DNA from: Sphingobium sp. CECT 9361
Lineage (GTDB): Bacteria; Pseudomonadota; Alphaproteobacteria; Sphingomonadales; Sphingomonadaceae
Assembly: GCF_918741285.1 (NCBI RefSeq)
Contig: NZ_CAKKNC010000015.1
Span: forward strand, 53,646 to 117,645
Length of the DNA: 64,000 bases
Direction of reading: 5' to 3'
Under the pieces are notes generated by a model. It worked only from the letters and a program-made list of their open reading frames with translations. It made no database searches and had not been told where the DNA came from. Both the position numbers and the translations under genes were made by a program. Position 1 is the stretch's first letter. Each line of letters opens with the position of its first letter. Positions 26,533 through 35,218 of the stretch are shown here, piece by piece.

Positions 26533-28797
26533 ATGAAAAATGACAAGATGTCTTTGATTAGACTACTTTCGACGGCTGCAATATTGTCGGTGGGATCGGC
26601 GCCTGCATGGGCGCAGGATCAAGCGGGTGCATCAACCTCGTCCGCTTCCGACACGACTGGCGGCGAAATCATCGTGACGGCACAAAAGCGTTCGCAGTCG
26701 ATCAACAATGTCGGAATGTCGATCACGGCAGCTACGGGCGACGAACTTCTGGCAAAAGGCGTGGTCGACGTTTCGCAGTTGTCCAAGATCGTGCCGGGCT
26801 TCAACTATAACCTGACTGCCTACGGAACACCGGTCTATACAATCCGCGGTGTCGGGTTCCAGGATAACAGTCTCGGCGCCAGCCCGACCGTCAGCGTGTA
26901 TGTGGATGAAGCGCCTGTCGCCTTTTCATCGCAAACGCTGGGGGCGGCGCTTGATATCGAACGCGTCGAAGTCTTGAAGGGACCGCAGGGCACATTGTTC
27001 GGTGGAAATTCGACCGGCGGTGCAATCAACTATATTGCCGCGAAGCCCACGGATTCCTTCAAATGGGGCGTTGATGCATCCTATGGCCGCTTCAATACCG
27101 TCGATCTTTCTGGATTTGTCAGCGGCCCGATTAGCGACACATTGAAAGTGCGCGTGGCTGCCAGAACGCAACAGGCCAACGCCTGGCAATATAGCTATAC
27201 GCGCGATGACCAGATCGGCGTTGTTAACCAGTTCATCGGTCGCATCCTGGCTGATTGGACCCCGACGGACAATCTCAAGATCTCGCTCAATGTGAACGGA
27301 TGGCGTGACCGTTCCGACACTCCGGCCGCCCAGGCGGTCAAGCTTTCGCCGACAAGTCCTTTTCCGCCGCCATCGGCAGCGCTTGTGAACTATCCTCTTT
27401 CACCTCGCAACAGCCGGGCTGCTGATTGGGACCCAGGCATTTCGTTCAGACAGGATAGCCACTTTTATCAGGCATCGGGACGTATCGATCTCGATCTGTC
27501 CTCCGACATCGTGCTGACCTCGATCACCTCTTATCAGAAGTATAAGAGATTTCAGCCGATGGATACGGATGGCACGGCCCTGGCCAATTTCCGTATTGGA
27601 TTGAAGGGGGGCACGTCCACCTTCTTCCAGGAGTTGCGCGTCGCCGGTAACGCTCCGGGCGTTAACTGGATGCTGGGCGCGAACTATCAGAGAGATAAAA
27701 TACACGATATCAATACCTTCTTCATTCCTTTCGCAGTCACGTCATTCCTGGGCAATCCTGAAAATGTGTCGCGGCAGACTGTCGATACGAAGGCTGTCTT
27801 CGCCAATGGCGATTATGAAATTATGGATGGTCTGACTGTTCTTGGTGGAATTCGTTACACCGAAGCGGATCGTGATTATCGCGGTTGCACACAGGACTAT
27901 GACGGCACGGTTGCAGGCTCAGGCTTCTTCCCAGGCGCGACGCGCGGGAGCTGCATCACGCTCCTCAACAACTTCACGCTAGGCGAAGTGACTGACACAC
28001 TCGACCAGAACAATATCTCCTGGAAAGCCGGCCTGAACTACAAGCCTTCCAATGGCACGCTTTTGTACGCCAACGTCAGTAGGGGCTACAAGTCCGGCAG
28101 CTATCCTATTCTGTCGCTGGCGTTCGAGCCGCAATCGAGCCCGGTCACGCAGGAAAGTGTCTTAGCCTATGAAGTCGGCGCGAAGCTCAATCTGGGCTCG
28201 ACGCTGCAACTGAATGGTGCCGCATTCTACTATGATTACACCAACAAGCAGATCCGCGGCAGGGGCGTATTCGCTATCTTTGGTGTGCTTGAGCTGCTGG
28301 TGAATATACCACAGTCGCGCGTTGTTGGTTTCGAATTGGATGCTGCCTGGAAGCCGATCACCGGCCTGACGATTGCCCCGTCGGTAACGATGGTCGATTC
28401 CAAAATTCGTGGCAACTTCACGAACTTTGATGTCGCTGGAAATCAGGAGAATTTTAGCGGCCAGGCATTTCCTTTTACGCCGAAATGGTCGGGCAATACG
28501 GATATCGAATATCGCTGGGCGATGCGTAGTGAATTGACCGCATTCGTGGGTGGTAATGTGAACTACCAGTCGGTCAGCTACGGCGATCTGGCCCGCTCTG
28601 CGCCCTTCAAGATTGCCAGCTATGCGCTCGTTGATTTGCGCGCGGGTATTGAAGGGGACAAATGGACAGCAAGTCTCTGGGGCCGGAACGTCTTCAACAA
28701 GACGTATGAAACGTCGACAGGCAACATTGGCGACTTCATTACACGCTATGCGGGCCGCCCAGCAACCTATGGCGTACGCCTGAGCTATCGCTACTGA
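26533..28797 (+). CDS. TonB-dependent outer-membrane receptor (no STN domain)
   Basis: The protein is 754 aa: signal peptide (cleavage near PAWAQDQ), TonB box region (GEIIVTAQKRSQSINNVGMS), plug (VYTIRGVGFQDN, ERVEVLKGPQGTLFGGNSTG) and a 22-strand barrel ending in an aromatic (RLSYRY). It takes up a large or scarce substrate with TonB energy. Without an STN domain it should not signal to an anti-sigma factor. It is clearly paralogous to the receptor at 32.6-35.2 kb along its whole length. AAGGGGGAA at 26520-26528 is the ribosome site. Confidence 0.93.
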   Translation: MKNDKMSLIRLLSTAAILSVGSAPAWAQDQAGASTSSASDTTGGEIIVTAQKRSQSINNVGMSITAATGDELLAKGVVDVSQLSKIVPGFNYNLTAYGTPVYTIRGVGFQDNSLGASPTVSVYVDEAPVAFSSQTLGAALDIERVEVLKGPQGTLFGGNSTGGAINYIAAKPTDSFKWGVDASYGRFNTVDLSGFVSGPISDTLKVRVAARTQQANAWQYSYTRDDQIGVVNQFIGRILADWTPTDNLKISLNVNGWRDRSDTPAAQAVKLSPTSPFPPPSAALVNYPLSPRNSRAADWDPGISFRQDSHFYQASGRIDLDLSSDIVLTSITSYQKYKRFQPMDTDGTALANFRIGLKGGTSTFFQELRVAGNAPGVNWMLGANYQRDKIHDINTFFIPFAVTSFLGNPENVSRQTVDTKAVFANGDYEIMDGLTVLGGIRYTEADRDYRGCTQDYDGTVAGSGFFPGATRGSCITLLNNFTLGEVTDTLDQNNISWKAGLNYKPSNGTLLYANVSRGYKSGSYPILSLAFEPQSSPVTQESVLAYEVGAKLNLGSTLQLNGAAFYYDYTNKQIRGRGVFAIFGVLELLVNIPQSRVVGFELDAAWKPITGLTIAPSVTMVDSKIRGNFTNFDVAGNQENFSGQAFPFTPKWSGNTDIEYRWAMRSELTAFVGGNVNYQSVSYGDLARSAPFKIASYALVDLRAGIEGDKWTASLWGRNVFNKTYETSTGNIGDFITRYAGRPATYGVRLSYRY

Positions 28798-28905
28798 CTT
28801 TGTCTCAGGGTCGTTATCGCAATGGTTTAGGCCAGGGCGGTAATGACCTGAAAGGCGCCTTTTGCGACAGCGAATATCCAATCCCAAACCAAGTGGACGA
28901 TCGGT

Positions 28906-29373
28906 ATGAAGACGAAATACACCGCCGGGCTCATTCCGATCACACTGGCTTTTGCTGCAACCGGTGTCAGTGCAGAGGTTCCAGGATCGGCGGGTCAAAA
29001 GGAGCTGGTGAGCGCTCATGCAGCATGGCTCGCCAGGGTGAATGCCAATGACCAGGTTGAAGGCGTCAAGGATTTTACAGACGATGCTCTGATCGTCGGA
29101 GGGGAAGGCCCCATCGTCGAAGGCCGTGACGCTGTTCGCGACTATGTGGCAATATTAGGAGGGCGTCCTGGGTTTAACGTTGCCTTTGATCTTGAGCGTG
29201 CGACGGTATCGTCAGACGGGGCAATCGGATATGTTATCGGCAGCGCCATGATTACTTCGCTCGACAGTAACAAGCGGCGGGTAGGGGGGCGCGTGCGGCT
29301 CCTGACAGTTTGGCGAAAAATTGACGGCGTTTGGAAGTGCTATATCGATGCACCTCTATCGGTGCCCTCTTGA
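28906..29373 (+). CDS. exported NTF2-like / DUF4440-type protein
   Basis: The protein is 155 aa with a signal peptide (cleavage after GVSAEVP) and an NTF2-like cone fold: LVSAHAAWLARVNANDQVEG, then DALIVGGEGPIVEGRDAVRD and a C-terminal RVRLLTVWRKIDGVWKCYID. These small domains act as enzymes or ligand-binding proteins. Export and location right after a receptor suggest a periplasmic binding or lyase role for the imported compound; this is inference. Confidence 0.8.
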   Translation: MKTKYTAGLIPITLAFAATGVSAEVPGSAGQKELVSAHAAWLARVNANDQVEGVKDFTDDALIVGGEGPIVEGRDAVRDYVAILGGRPGFNVAFDLERATVSSDGAIGYVIGSAMITSLDSNKRRVGGRVRLLTVWRKIDGVWKCYIDAPLSVPS

Positions 29374-29421
29374 CCTTTGGCGATTTCACGCACTTCAGCC
29401 GTTTGACGTCCAATCATTATT

Positions 29422-29471
29422 GAAAAAGACCATATTGTTGCCGCGGGTCGGTAACGATCATGGTCTTTTTC
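29422..29471. terminator. bidirectional intrinsic terminator
   Basis: GAAAAAGACCAT (29422-29433) pairs perfectly with ATGGTCTTTTTC (29460-29471). Inside, GTTGCC and GGTAAC extend the stem. Each strand ends in CTTTTTC, so it can terminate both the rightward NTF2-like gene and the leftward TetR gene that converge here. Confidence 0.75.
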
Positions 29472-29531
29472 GGTGTTCGCTTACCGTTAAATGTTCGCGC
29501 GCTATCGTTTTGCCACGCTATTCTCAGGCTA

Positions 29532-30242
29532 TCATGCCACCGCGATCGTGCTGTCTGCACGCGATCGGCTAGACGCGATTAGACTGACAGTCTTTCGTGC
29601 CTCACTCGTGATGGTCGGGCTGTGACGCATCTCCAAAAGGGGTGGCAGATAATTCGCCAGATAAGATGTTGAGCCAATGATTGCCTGATCAAGCATTTGC
29701 TTGGTGATAATGCCATCTTCCAACACCGAAAGGCTGAAAAAGGTATCGGCAATCTGAACGGCGTAGAAGCAAGTCAGCACCGGGTCTTTCATTTGGGGAA
29801 GGTGGTAGAAGGATTCCAAAACGCTGCTCAACACGGCGCCAAAACGCAAATCGTCATGACAGGCTGCTCGCTTGATATCTGACGCACTTTGGGGACCGAG
29901 CAGCAACTGACGGGCTGCGGCGTCTGAATTGAAATAGGCGGCCGAGGCTCGCAAGAAGGTGCTGACGCAATCCTGCCAACGCTCATAGGCAATGGCCTCT
30001 GGCGCCATCAGGCTCATTTCGTCAGCGATATTCCGGGCCAGCTCTTTGTAAAGCACGCGTATATCGGGGAAAAAATGGTAAGTTGAGCTTGTAGGAATTG
30101 CCGCGCGTTCGGCAATCATCGGTAAGGTGATTTCGTGCATTGCACGCTCCTCTAGCAATGCGCGTGCTGCCGTCAGTAATGCTTCTCGCCGCGCTCGGCC
30201 GCGGGCCTGAGTGTATCTCTTATTATTTCGGGTTTCTACCAT
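29532..30242 (-). CDS. TetR-family transcriptional regulator
   Basis: The protein is 236 aa from ATG 30242. The frame is open upstream to 30368, but that extension is unlike the family. The N-terminal HTH (REALLTAARALLEERAMHEI, then LPMIAERAAIPTSSTYHFFP) is typical, and the C-terminal helices (about 60-215) form the ligand domain. It faces the amidohydrolase/receptor/NTF2 genes convergently and probably controls them or the neighbouring sigma locus; the target is not known. Confidence 0.87.
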   Translation of the reverse strand: MVETRNNKRYTQARGRARREALLTAARALLEERAMHEITLPMIAERAAIPTSSTYHFFPDIRVLYKELARNIADEMSLMAPEAIAYERWQDCVSTFLRASAAYFNSDAAARQLLLGPQSASDIKRAACHDDLRFGAVLSSVLESFYHLPQMKDPVLTCFYAVQIADTFFSLSVLEDGIITKQMLDQAIIGSTSYLANYLPPLLEMRHSPTITSEARKTVSLIASSRSRADSTIAVA

Positions 30243-30954
30243 GTAGACCGGTATATCGGGAGCTCTGAACTGCGACAACCACAATAGAGTCGGATCCGCA
30301 CAGCGTCTTGTTGCCAAGTGGCTCTGGCTAAAAAGTAGCGGAGCCAATGCTCGAGATCGTTCTGCCACTCTGTACCGATAGCCAGCCTATATCAACGCCG
30401 GCTTCCTGTGAATTCCGCATTCTTCACGAAGTGACGAGCGTGCATCCGACGAAAAAGGAGCCGCGGCATTCTTCGCAGCAGGACTTGCAAGCTCGCAGCA
30501 AATTCCGACGGTGCTGCCCCGTGCCATCCCATCCCAGCTTCTGCCACTCCCATTTGAAATTTGAATGGTGGCTGAGTGCGGCCACCACGGGGTATAGGGT
30601 GTGCACTTGCTGCTCTCCATACATCAGTAGCTCAGAGGCGACCCGCTCCCGCGATTACCCCATGTTCGTTCAGCCAACCGAGACATGGCAGCAAGGCACC
30701 GCATCCAAACCGTTCTTGAGACGATAGCGTGTTCTCAAAAGCACCATAATCTCCCCGGCGAGGTGGAACCCGACGAAAACCAGAATAAGTGTATCACTCC
30801 TGTTCAGCCTCTGGCTGGTCCGGTTATGGCTAACCCACGCTAGGCGGTGTAATCATCGATGGCGTTTAATATGCCCGGATCCTCGATGCCCGCAGCATCA
30901 GCCCCCTGAGGGCTCGCTATGAGCAGGGGCCGCTAATTTTTTCGAAGAAACTTT
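30243..30954. other. gene-free stretch of about 710 bp
   Basis: Divergent spacer between the TetR gene and the ECF sigma factor gene. Short frames on both strands (for example 30347-30727) lack ribosome sites and family-like sequence. Apart from the promoter-like motif that follows, I see no structured element. Confidence 0.55.
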
Positions 30955-30981
30955 CCTAGGAAAATCCAATGTGAGGACTCT
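30955..30981 (+). promoter_or_regulatory. candidate ECF-sigma promoter of the sigma/FecR genes
   Basis: CCTAGGAAA at 30955-30963, then 11 nt, then GGACTCT at 30975-30981, 32 nt before the sigma factor ATG. The same two blocks with the same 11-nt spacing occur before the receptor gene at 32.6 kb. AGGAAA as -35 and GACTCT as -10 would fit a FecI-type promoter and autoregulation; this is inferred from the shared pattern. Confidence 0.55.
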
Positions 30982-31013
30982 ATTGGGACAAGGGTGCCCT
31001 GCGAAGAGATTTT

Positions 31014-31586
31014 ATGGCGAAACCAGCTGACAGACCTGCGCTCGCGAATTGGATTGGTGCCTCGGTCATGCCGCACGAGCCCAAGGTGCGGGCGTGGTTA
31101 GGGCGAGCAAAAGTCTCGCGCGATGATATCGATGACCTCCTTCAGGAGGCATATTGCAAACTGGCTGGCCTAGACACCTTCGATCACATCGAGCGCCCGG
31201 ACGCTTATTTCTTTTCCCTCACGCGCAATCTCCTGCTGAGGAAGTTGCGCAGGTCCAGCGTCGTTCCGCTGACCACGATCGCCGAGATCGAGGCCTTCGA
31301 TGACGACCGTCCCTCTCCCGAGCGCGAAGCGGCGGCGCGCAGTGACTTCGACCGTGTCCGTAAGCTTTTGTCAGCGTTGCCGGAGCGTTCGCGGCGGATC
31401 ATCGAAAAGAGAAAATTCGACGGACTTTCCCAGCGCGAGATCGCCAGCAGCGAGGGGATCAGCGAGGGCATGGTCGAATATCATGTTTATCAGGGCATCA
31501 AGACCGTCATTCGTGCACTGAAGGAGCAGGACGAGAAGATGGCCCAACATTTGGGTGAACATGAGCAGAAAGGCCATTGGCGGTGA
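31014..31586 (+). CDS. FecI-like ECF RNA polymerase sigma factor
   Basis: The protein is 190 aa with sigma region 2 (ISRDDIDDLLQEAYCKLAGL-like segment VSRDDIDDLLQEAYCKLAG and DHIERPDAYFFSLTRNLLLR) and region 4 (LSALPERSRRIIEKRKFDGL, then SQREIASSEGISEGMVEYHV). No region 3 is present, as in ECF sigmas. The next gene is a FecR-type anti-sigma factor, overlapping by 4 to 10 nt, followed by an STN-containing TonB receptor: the complete cell-surface signalling arrangement in which substrate binding outside activates transcription of the uptake genes. Confidence 0.93.
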   Translation: MAKPADRPALANWIGASVMPHEPKVRAWLGRAKVSRDDIDDLLQEAYCKLAGLDTFDHIERPDAYFFSLTRNLLLRKLRRSSVVPLTTIAEIEAFDDDRPSPEREAAARSDFDRVRKLLSALPERSRRIIEKRKFDGLSQREIASSEGISEGMVEYHVYQGIKTVIRALKEQDEKMAQHLGEHEQKGHWR

Positions 31587-32551
31587 CGCGCGAGACTGCA
31601 TCTGAGATCGCAGACCGCGCTGCCCGCTGGGTGGCGCAGATGGCGTCTGGTGAATGGAACGCCGAACGTGAGGCCGAGCTGGGGCGCTGGCGGGAGGGCG
31701 ACCCACGTCGCGAAGGCGCGCTGCTTCAGGCACAAGCTGCGCTCGCCATGATTGAGGCTGCCCGGGTACCTGCCTTGGCCGCCAACGATGCCGATCGGTA
31801 TGAGGGAGGGGTCCGCCGTCGGCAGTTTTTGATTGGCGGCGGTGCTGCCGTAGCAGGAGTAGCGGCGTCGATTGGCTTCTTCGATTTAATCTCGGCGGGA
31901 TCGACCTATCGGACCCAGGTTGGAGAGATACGACGGATCCCGTTGGACGATGGGTCGACCGCAGCGATCAACACGGCGAGCCGCGTATCTATTGATCTGC
32001 GCCAAGATCTCCGGCTGGTCGAAGTCTCGGAGGGAGAGGCCTGGTTCCAAGTCGCCAAGGACCGCCAGCGGCCCTTCCTGGTGGAAGCCGGTCGGGTACG
32101 GGTGCGGGCCGTGGGCACCGCTTTCTCGGTACGCAGGCTCGAGAAGGGTGCAGATGTGCTGGTGACCGAAGGTGTCGTCGAGGTCTGGACCGATGGCGCC
32201 GAGGGGCACATAGTCCGGATCGCCGAGGGCAATCGTGCCTATGTGGGTGACAACTCCTTTGTGGAAATGGCCAATCCCCGCACCTCGTCGGTTGACCGGT
32301 CACTCGCCTGGCGCGCCGGTAAGATCGACTTGGTCGGCCAGCCGCTGTCGGAAGCAGTCGCCGAGTTTAACCGTTACAACAAACGCAAGATTGTCCTGCT
32401 CGATCCGGCTCTGGGTGCCGAACAATTTGACGGAATTTTCCGGACCGATGATCCAATAGGTTTCGCGGAAGCCATCAGGACCAGCCTGAATGTTCCATTA
32501 AATATGGCTGACCCACTCCTGATCCAGATTGGATCCACAAACCAAAAATAA
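31583..32551 (+). CDS. FecR-family anti-sigma factor
   Basis: The protein is 322 aa from GTG 31583, which overlaps the sigma TGA; TTG 31577 is an alternative. The N-terminal sigma-binding region (ASEIADRAARWVAQMASGEW) is followed by one membrane span after RRR (about 85-107, FLIGGGAAVAGVAASIGFF). The periplasmic FecR domain shows GEIRRIPLDDGSTAAINTAS and GEAWFQVAKDRQRPFLVEAG. The C-terminus (LSEAVAEFNRYNKRKIVLLD) resembles an STN-like fold that contacts the receptor. It transmits the receptor signal to the sigma factor. Confidence 0.92.
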   Translation: MTRETASEIADRAARWVAQMASGEWNAEREAELGRWREGDPRREGALLQAQAALAMIEAARVPALAANDADRYEGGVRRRQFLIGGGAAVAGVAASIGFFDLISAGSTYRTQVGEIRRIPLDDGSTAAINTASRVSIDLRQDLRLVEVSEGEAWFQVAKDRQRPFLVEAGRVRVRAVGTAFSVRRLEKGADVLVTEGVVEVWTDGAEGHIVRIAEGNRAYVGDNSFVEMANPRTSSVDRSLAWRAGKIDLVGQPLSEAVAEFNRYNKRKIVLLDPALGAEQFDGIFRTDDPIGFAEAIRTSLNVPLNMADPLLIQIGSTNQK

Positions 32552-32563
32552 TTCGACTTACAG

Positions 32564-32590
32564 CCTAGGAAATTCCCCTTTCCGGACTCT
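32564..32590 (+). promoter_or_regulatory. candidate ECF-sigma promoter of the STN receptor gene
   Basis: CCTAGGAAA at 32564-32572, an 11-nt spacer, and GGACTCT at 32584-32590, 36 nt before ATG 32627. Both blocks and their spacing are identical to the site before the sigma factor gene, while the spacer sequences differ. This is what two promoters read by one ECF sigma factor would look like. Confidence 0.55.
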
Positions 32591-32626
32591 TGATGTCAGA
32601 GGCAAAGCAAAAAAGGGGGATTTTCA

Positions 32627-35218
32627 ATGACCGTCAGCATGTCACGTGCCGCGATCCTGGCATCGTCGGCCGCTATCTATATTGTTGCCGCAGCGCCCAT
32701 CGCCGCACAGTCGAAATCGTTCGACATTCCGGCGCAGCCAGCAAGGTCCGGTATATCGGATCTCGGGCGACAGGCCGATATCCAGATCGCGGCATCCCGC
32801 AAGACGACCGAGGGGCGGCGTACGAACCCGGTCCGCGGCACAATGTCGATCGAGCAGGGGTTGCGGCAGTTGCTCAACGGGACCGGGCTGGTCGCCCGGC
32901 TGACCGGCTCCCGGACCTTCACCGTTCTGGCCCAGTCGTCGCCCGTGCGAAAGCTGTCGGCGGTCGTGGCGCCTCCGGAGCAAGCTTCGTTGCCGGTGCG
33001 GGAAGCTCCGGCCACCGTCGAACCGTCGCCTTTCGAAAGTGGCGAAATCATCGTCACCGCCCAGAAGCGTGCTGAGTCCGTCAATGACGTGCCGATGTCG
33101 ATCGCGGCGGTTTCCGGTGAGCAACTTGCATCGCGCGGCATCACTGATACGGCGGACCTGGCCAAGGTCGTTTCCGGCTTCACTTTCAACACCGATGCCC
33201 GAGGTGCCGTGGTGTACACCATTCGCGGTATCGGCTTCCAGGAAAGCACGGTGGCGGCCAGTCCGTCGGTTACCGTCTATGTCGATGAAATTCCGCTGCC
33301 TTATGCCCTGACGACCCTTGGCGCATCACTCGATCTTGACCGTGTCGAAGTGCTGAAAGGGCCGCAAGGCACGCTCTATGGTCAGAATGCGACCGGCGGG
33401 CTTGTGAACTATATTGTAGCCAAGCCAACCAACACTTTTTCGGCTGGCGGCAATATCCGCTATGGGCGCTTCAATACCGCGGATCTCTCTGGCTTTGTCA
33501 GCGGCCCTCTGTCTGACACGATGCGTATTCGCGTGTCCGCCCGCTCACTCCAGGCCGATGCTTGGCAGAAAAGCTATACGCGTGCGGATGAGATCGGTAA
33601 AAAGAATCAGCTCTACGGCCGCATATTGCTGGATTGGGATGCCACCGACCGCCTCTCATTTTCCTTCAACGTCAACGCATGGCGCGACCGTTCGGAATCG
33701 CCTGTCGCTCAGTTGCGTCTCATATCGAATCAGAGTCCCGACCCCAGTCGCGCATTCCCAGGGCTTGCGGGATCCCCGATTGCGCCTGCAAACGCGCGGG
33801 CTGCGGATTGGACCCCCGGCTACGACTATCGACGGAACAACCGCTTCTACCAGGCATCGCTGCGCGCCGACTATGCCCTGTCGGATGACCTGAATCTAAC
33901 GTCGCTAACGTCCTATCAGGACTATAAGCTCTACATGCCGCTGGACAATGACGGTTCGTCGTTCAGAAATATCTATATATTGCGGACCGGCAAGATCCAA
34001 ACCTGGTTCCAGGAGCTTCGCATCGGAGGAGATCTGGGCAGTCGGGGCAGCTGGATCATCGGCGCCAATTATCAGCACGACAATACCTTCGAATCGGGCT
34101 TCCTGGATGTAAGTGAAAGCTCGCAGCGGCATCTTGGCCGTACGCTCACTAACGACAACGAGCAGATCGTCGAGACCAAGGCGATTTATGGCAACATCGA
34201 CATTCCCGTCACTGAGAGGGTAAGCTTCAATGGCGGTATTCGTTACACGAGCCAAGATCGGAACTATGCGGGCTGCTCGCGCGACTCCGGTTCGGGCACG
34301 ACGGCCGCAGTGTTCAATGCGCTGACGGGTGTGCCGAACAATTTTGGTCCTGGCGACTGCATCACGCTCATCACGCCGACGAGCGGCGGGCTGGTTCGGT
34401 CGAGCCTTGATGAGGATAACCTGTCATGGCGCGCCGGCGTGCGGTTCGAGCCCAACCGGGACCTCATGCTCTATGCCAACATTACCCGCGGCTTCAAGGC
34501 GGGCAGCTATCCGACCGTGTCCGCCTCGCGTGCCGGGCAGCTCGCGCCAGTGGTGCAGGAACGGGTGACGGCCTATGAGGCGGGCACCAAAGCTACGCTT
34601 TTCGACCGAGCGCTACAGTTGAACGGCGCGGTGTTCTACTATGACTATAAGGACAAGCAGATCCGGGGGCGCCGCGACGTTCCGCCCTTTGGCGCGCTCG
34701 AGGGGCTGGTCAATATTCCCAAGTCCCATGTCGTTGGCGCTGAGGTGAGTGCAACCATCCGCCCATATGGCGGCCTGACGATTTCGCCGTCGGTGTCCTT
34801 CGTCAAATCGAAGATCGAGAAGCCCTTCGTCAATTTTCGTGCCGACGGCTTCCCGCCGGCCGTCGAATTGGGTGGAGAAAGCTTCCCTTATACGCCCGAA
34901 TGGACTGGAAGCTCCGATGCAGAGTATCGCTGGGGCCTGAACTCGACCCTTAACGCGTTTCTGGGCGGAACGCTGACGTTCCAGAGCCATACCTATGGTG
35001 GCTTCGGCGAACTCGCCAATTACCGCCTGCGTAGCTATGCCTTGCTCGATTTGCGCGCCGGCATCGAAAGCTCCGATCGCCGGTGGACAGCGAGCATCTG
35101 GGGGCAAAACGTCACCAACACCTATTACTGGGTCGCCGCCAATCGTCTGCAGGATGCCGTCGTTCGCAATGCGGGTATGCCCGTTACCTACGGCATCAGC
35201 CTGGGATGGCGCTACTGA
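32627..35218 (+). CDS. TonB-dependent receptor with N-terminal STN signalling domain
   Basis: The protein is 863 aa. A signal peptide (cleavage near PIAAQSK) is followed by an STN domain (about 30-105; FDIPAQPARSGISDLGRQAD, then GLRQLLNGTGLVARLTGS), a TonB-box region (GEIIVTAQKRAESVNDVPMS), a plug (YTIRGIGFQESTVA; DRVEVLKGPQGTLYGQNATG) and a barrel ending in GISLGWRY. The STN domain and upstream FecI/FecR pair make it a signalling transducer. It is paralogous to the receptor at 26.5 kb. Its stop overlaps the start of the gamma-glutamyltransferase gene by 1 nt (TGATG), so the two are coupled. Confidence 0.94.
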   Translation: MTVSMSRAAILASSAAIYIVAAAPIAAQSKSFDIPAQPARSGISDLGRQADIQIAASRKTTEGRRTNPVRGTMSIEQGLRQLLNGTGLVARLTGSRTFTVLAQSSPVRKLSAVVAPPEQASLPVREAPATVEPSPFESGEIIVTAQKRAESVNDVPMSIAAVSGEQLASRGITDTADLAKVVSGFTFNTDARGAVVYTIRGIGFQESTVAASPSVTVYVDEIPLPYALTTLGASLDLDRVEVLKGPQGTLYGQNATGGLVNYIVAKPTNTFSAGGNIRYGRFNTADLSGFVSGPLSDTMRIRVSARSLQADAWQKSYTRADEIGKKNQLYGRILLDWDATDRLSFSFNVNAWRDRSESPVAQLRLISNQSPDPSRAFPGLAGSPIAPANARAADWTPGYDYRRNNRFYQASLRADYALSDDLNLTSLTSYQDYKLYMPLDNDGSSFRNIYILRTGKIQTWFQELRIGGDLGSRGSWIIGANYQHDNTFESGFLDVSESSQRHLGRTLTNDNEQIVETKAIYGNIDIPVTERVSFNGGIRYTSQDRNYAGCSRDSGSGTTAAVFNALTGVPNNFGPGDCITLITPTSGGLVRSSLDEDNLSWRAGVRFEPNRDLMLYANITRGFKAGSYPTVSASRAGQLAPVVQERVTAYEAGTKATLFDRALQLNGAVFYYDYKDKQIRGRRDVPPFGALEGLVNIPKSHVVGAEVSATIRPYGGLTISPSVSFVKSKIEKPFVNFRADGFPPAVELGGESFPYTPEWTGSSDAEYRWGLNSTLNAFLGGTLTFQSHTYGGFGELANYRLRSYALLDLRAGIESSDRRWTASIWGQNVTNTYYWVAANRLQDAVVRNAGMPVTYGISLGWRY

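Noticed and set aside
30347..30727. 126-codon frame in the TetR-sigma spacer
   Set aside because: No ribosome site, Ser/Thr/Cys-rich composition and no similarity pattern; the spacer looks non-coding.
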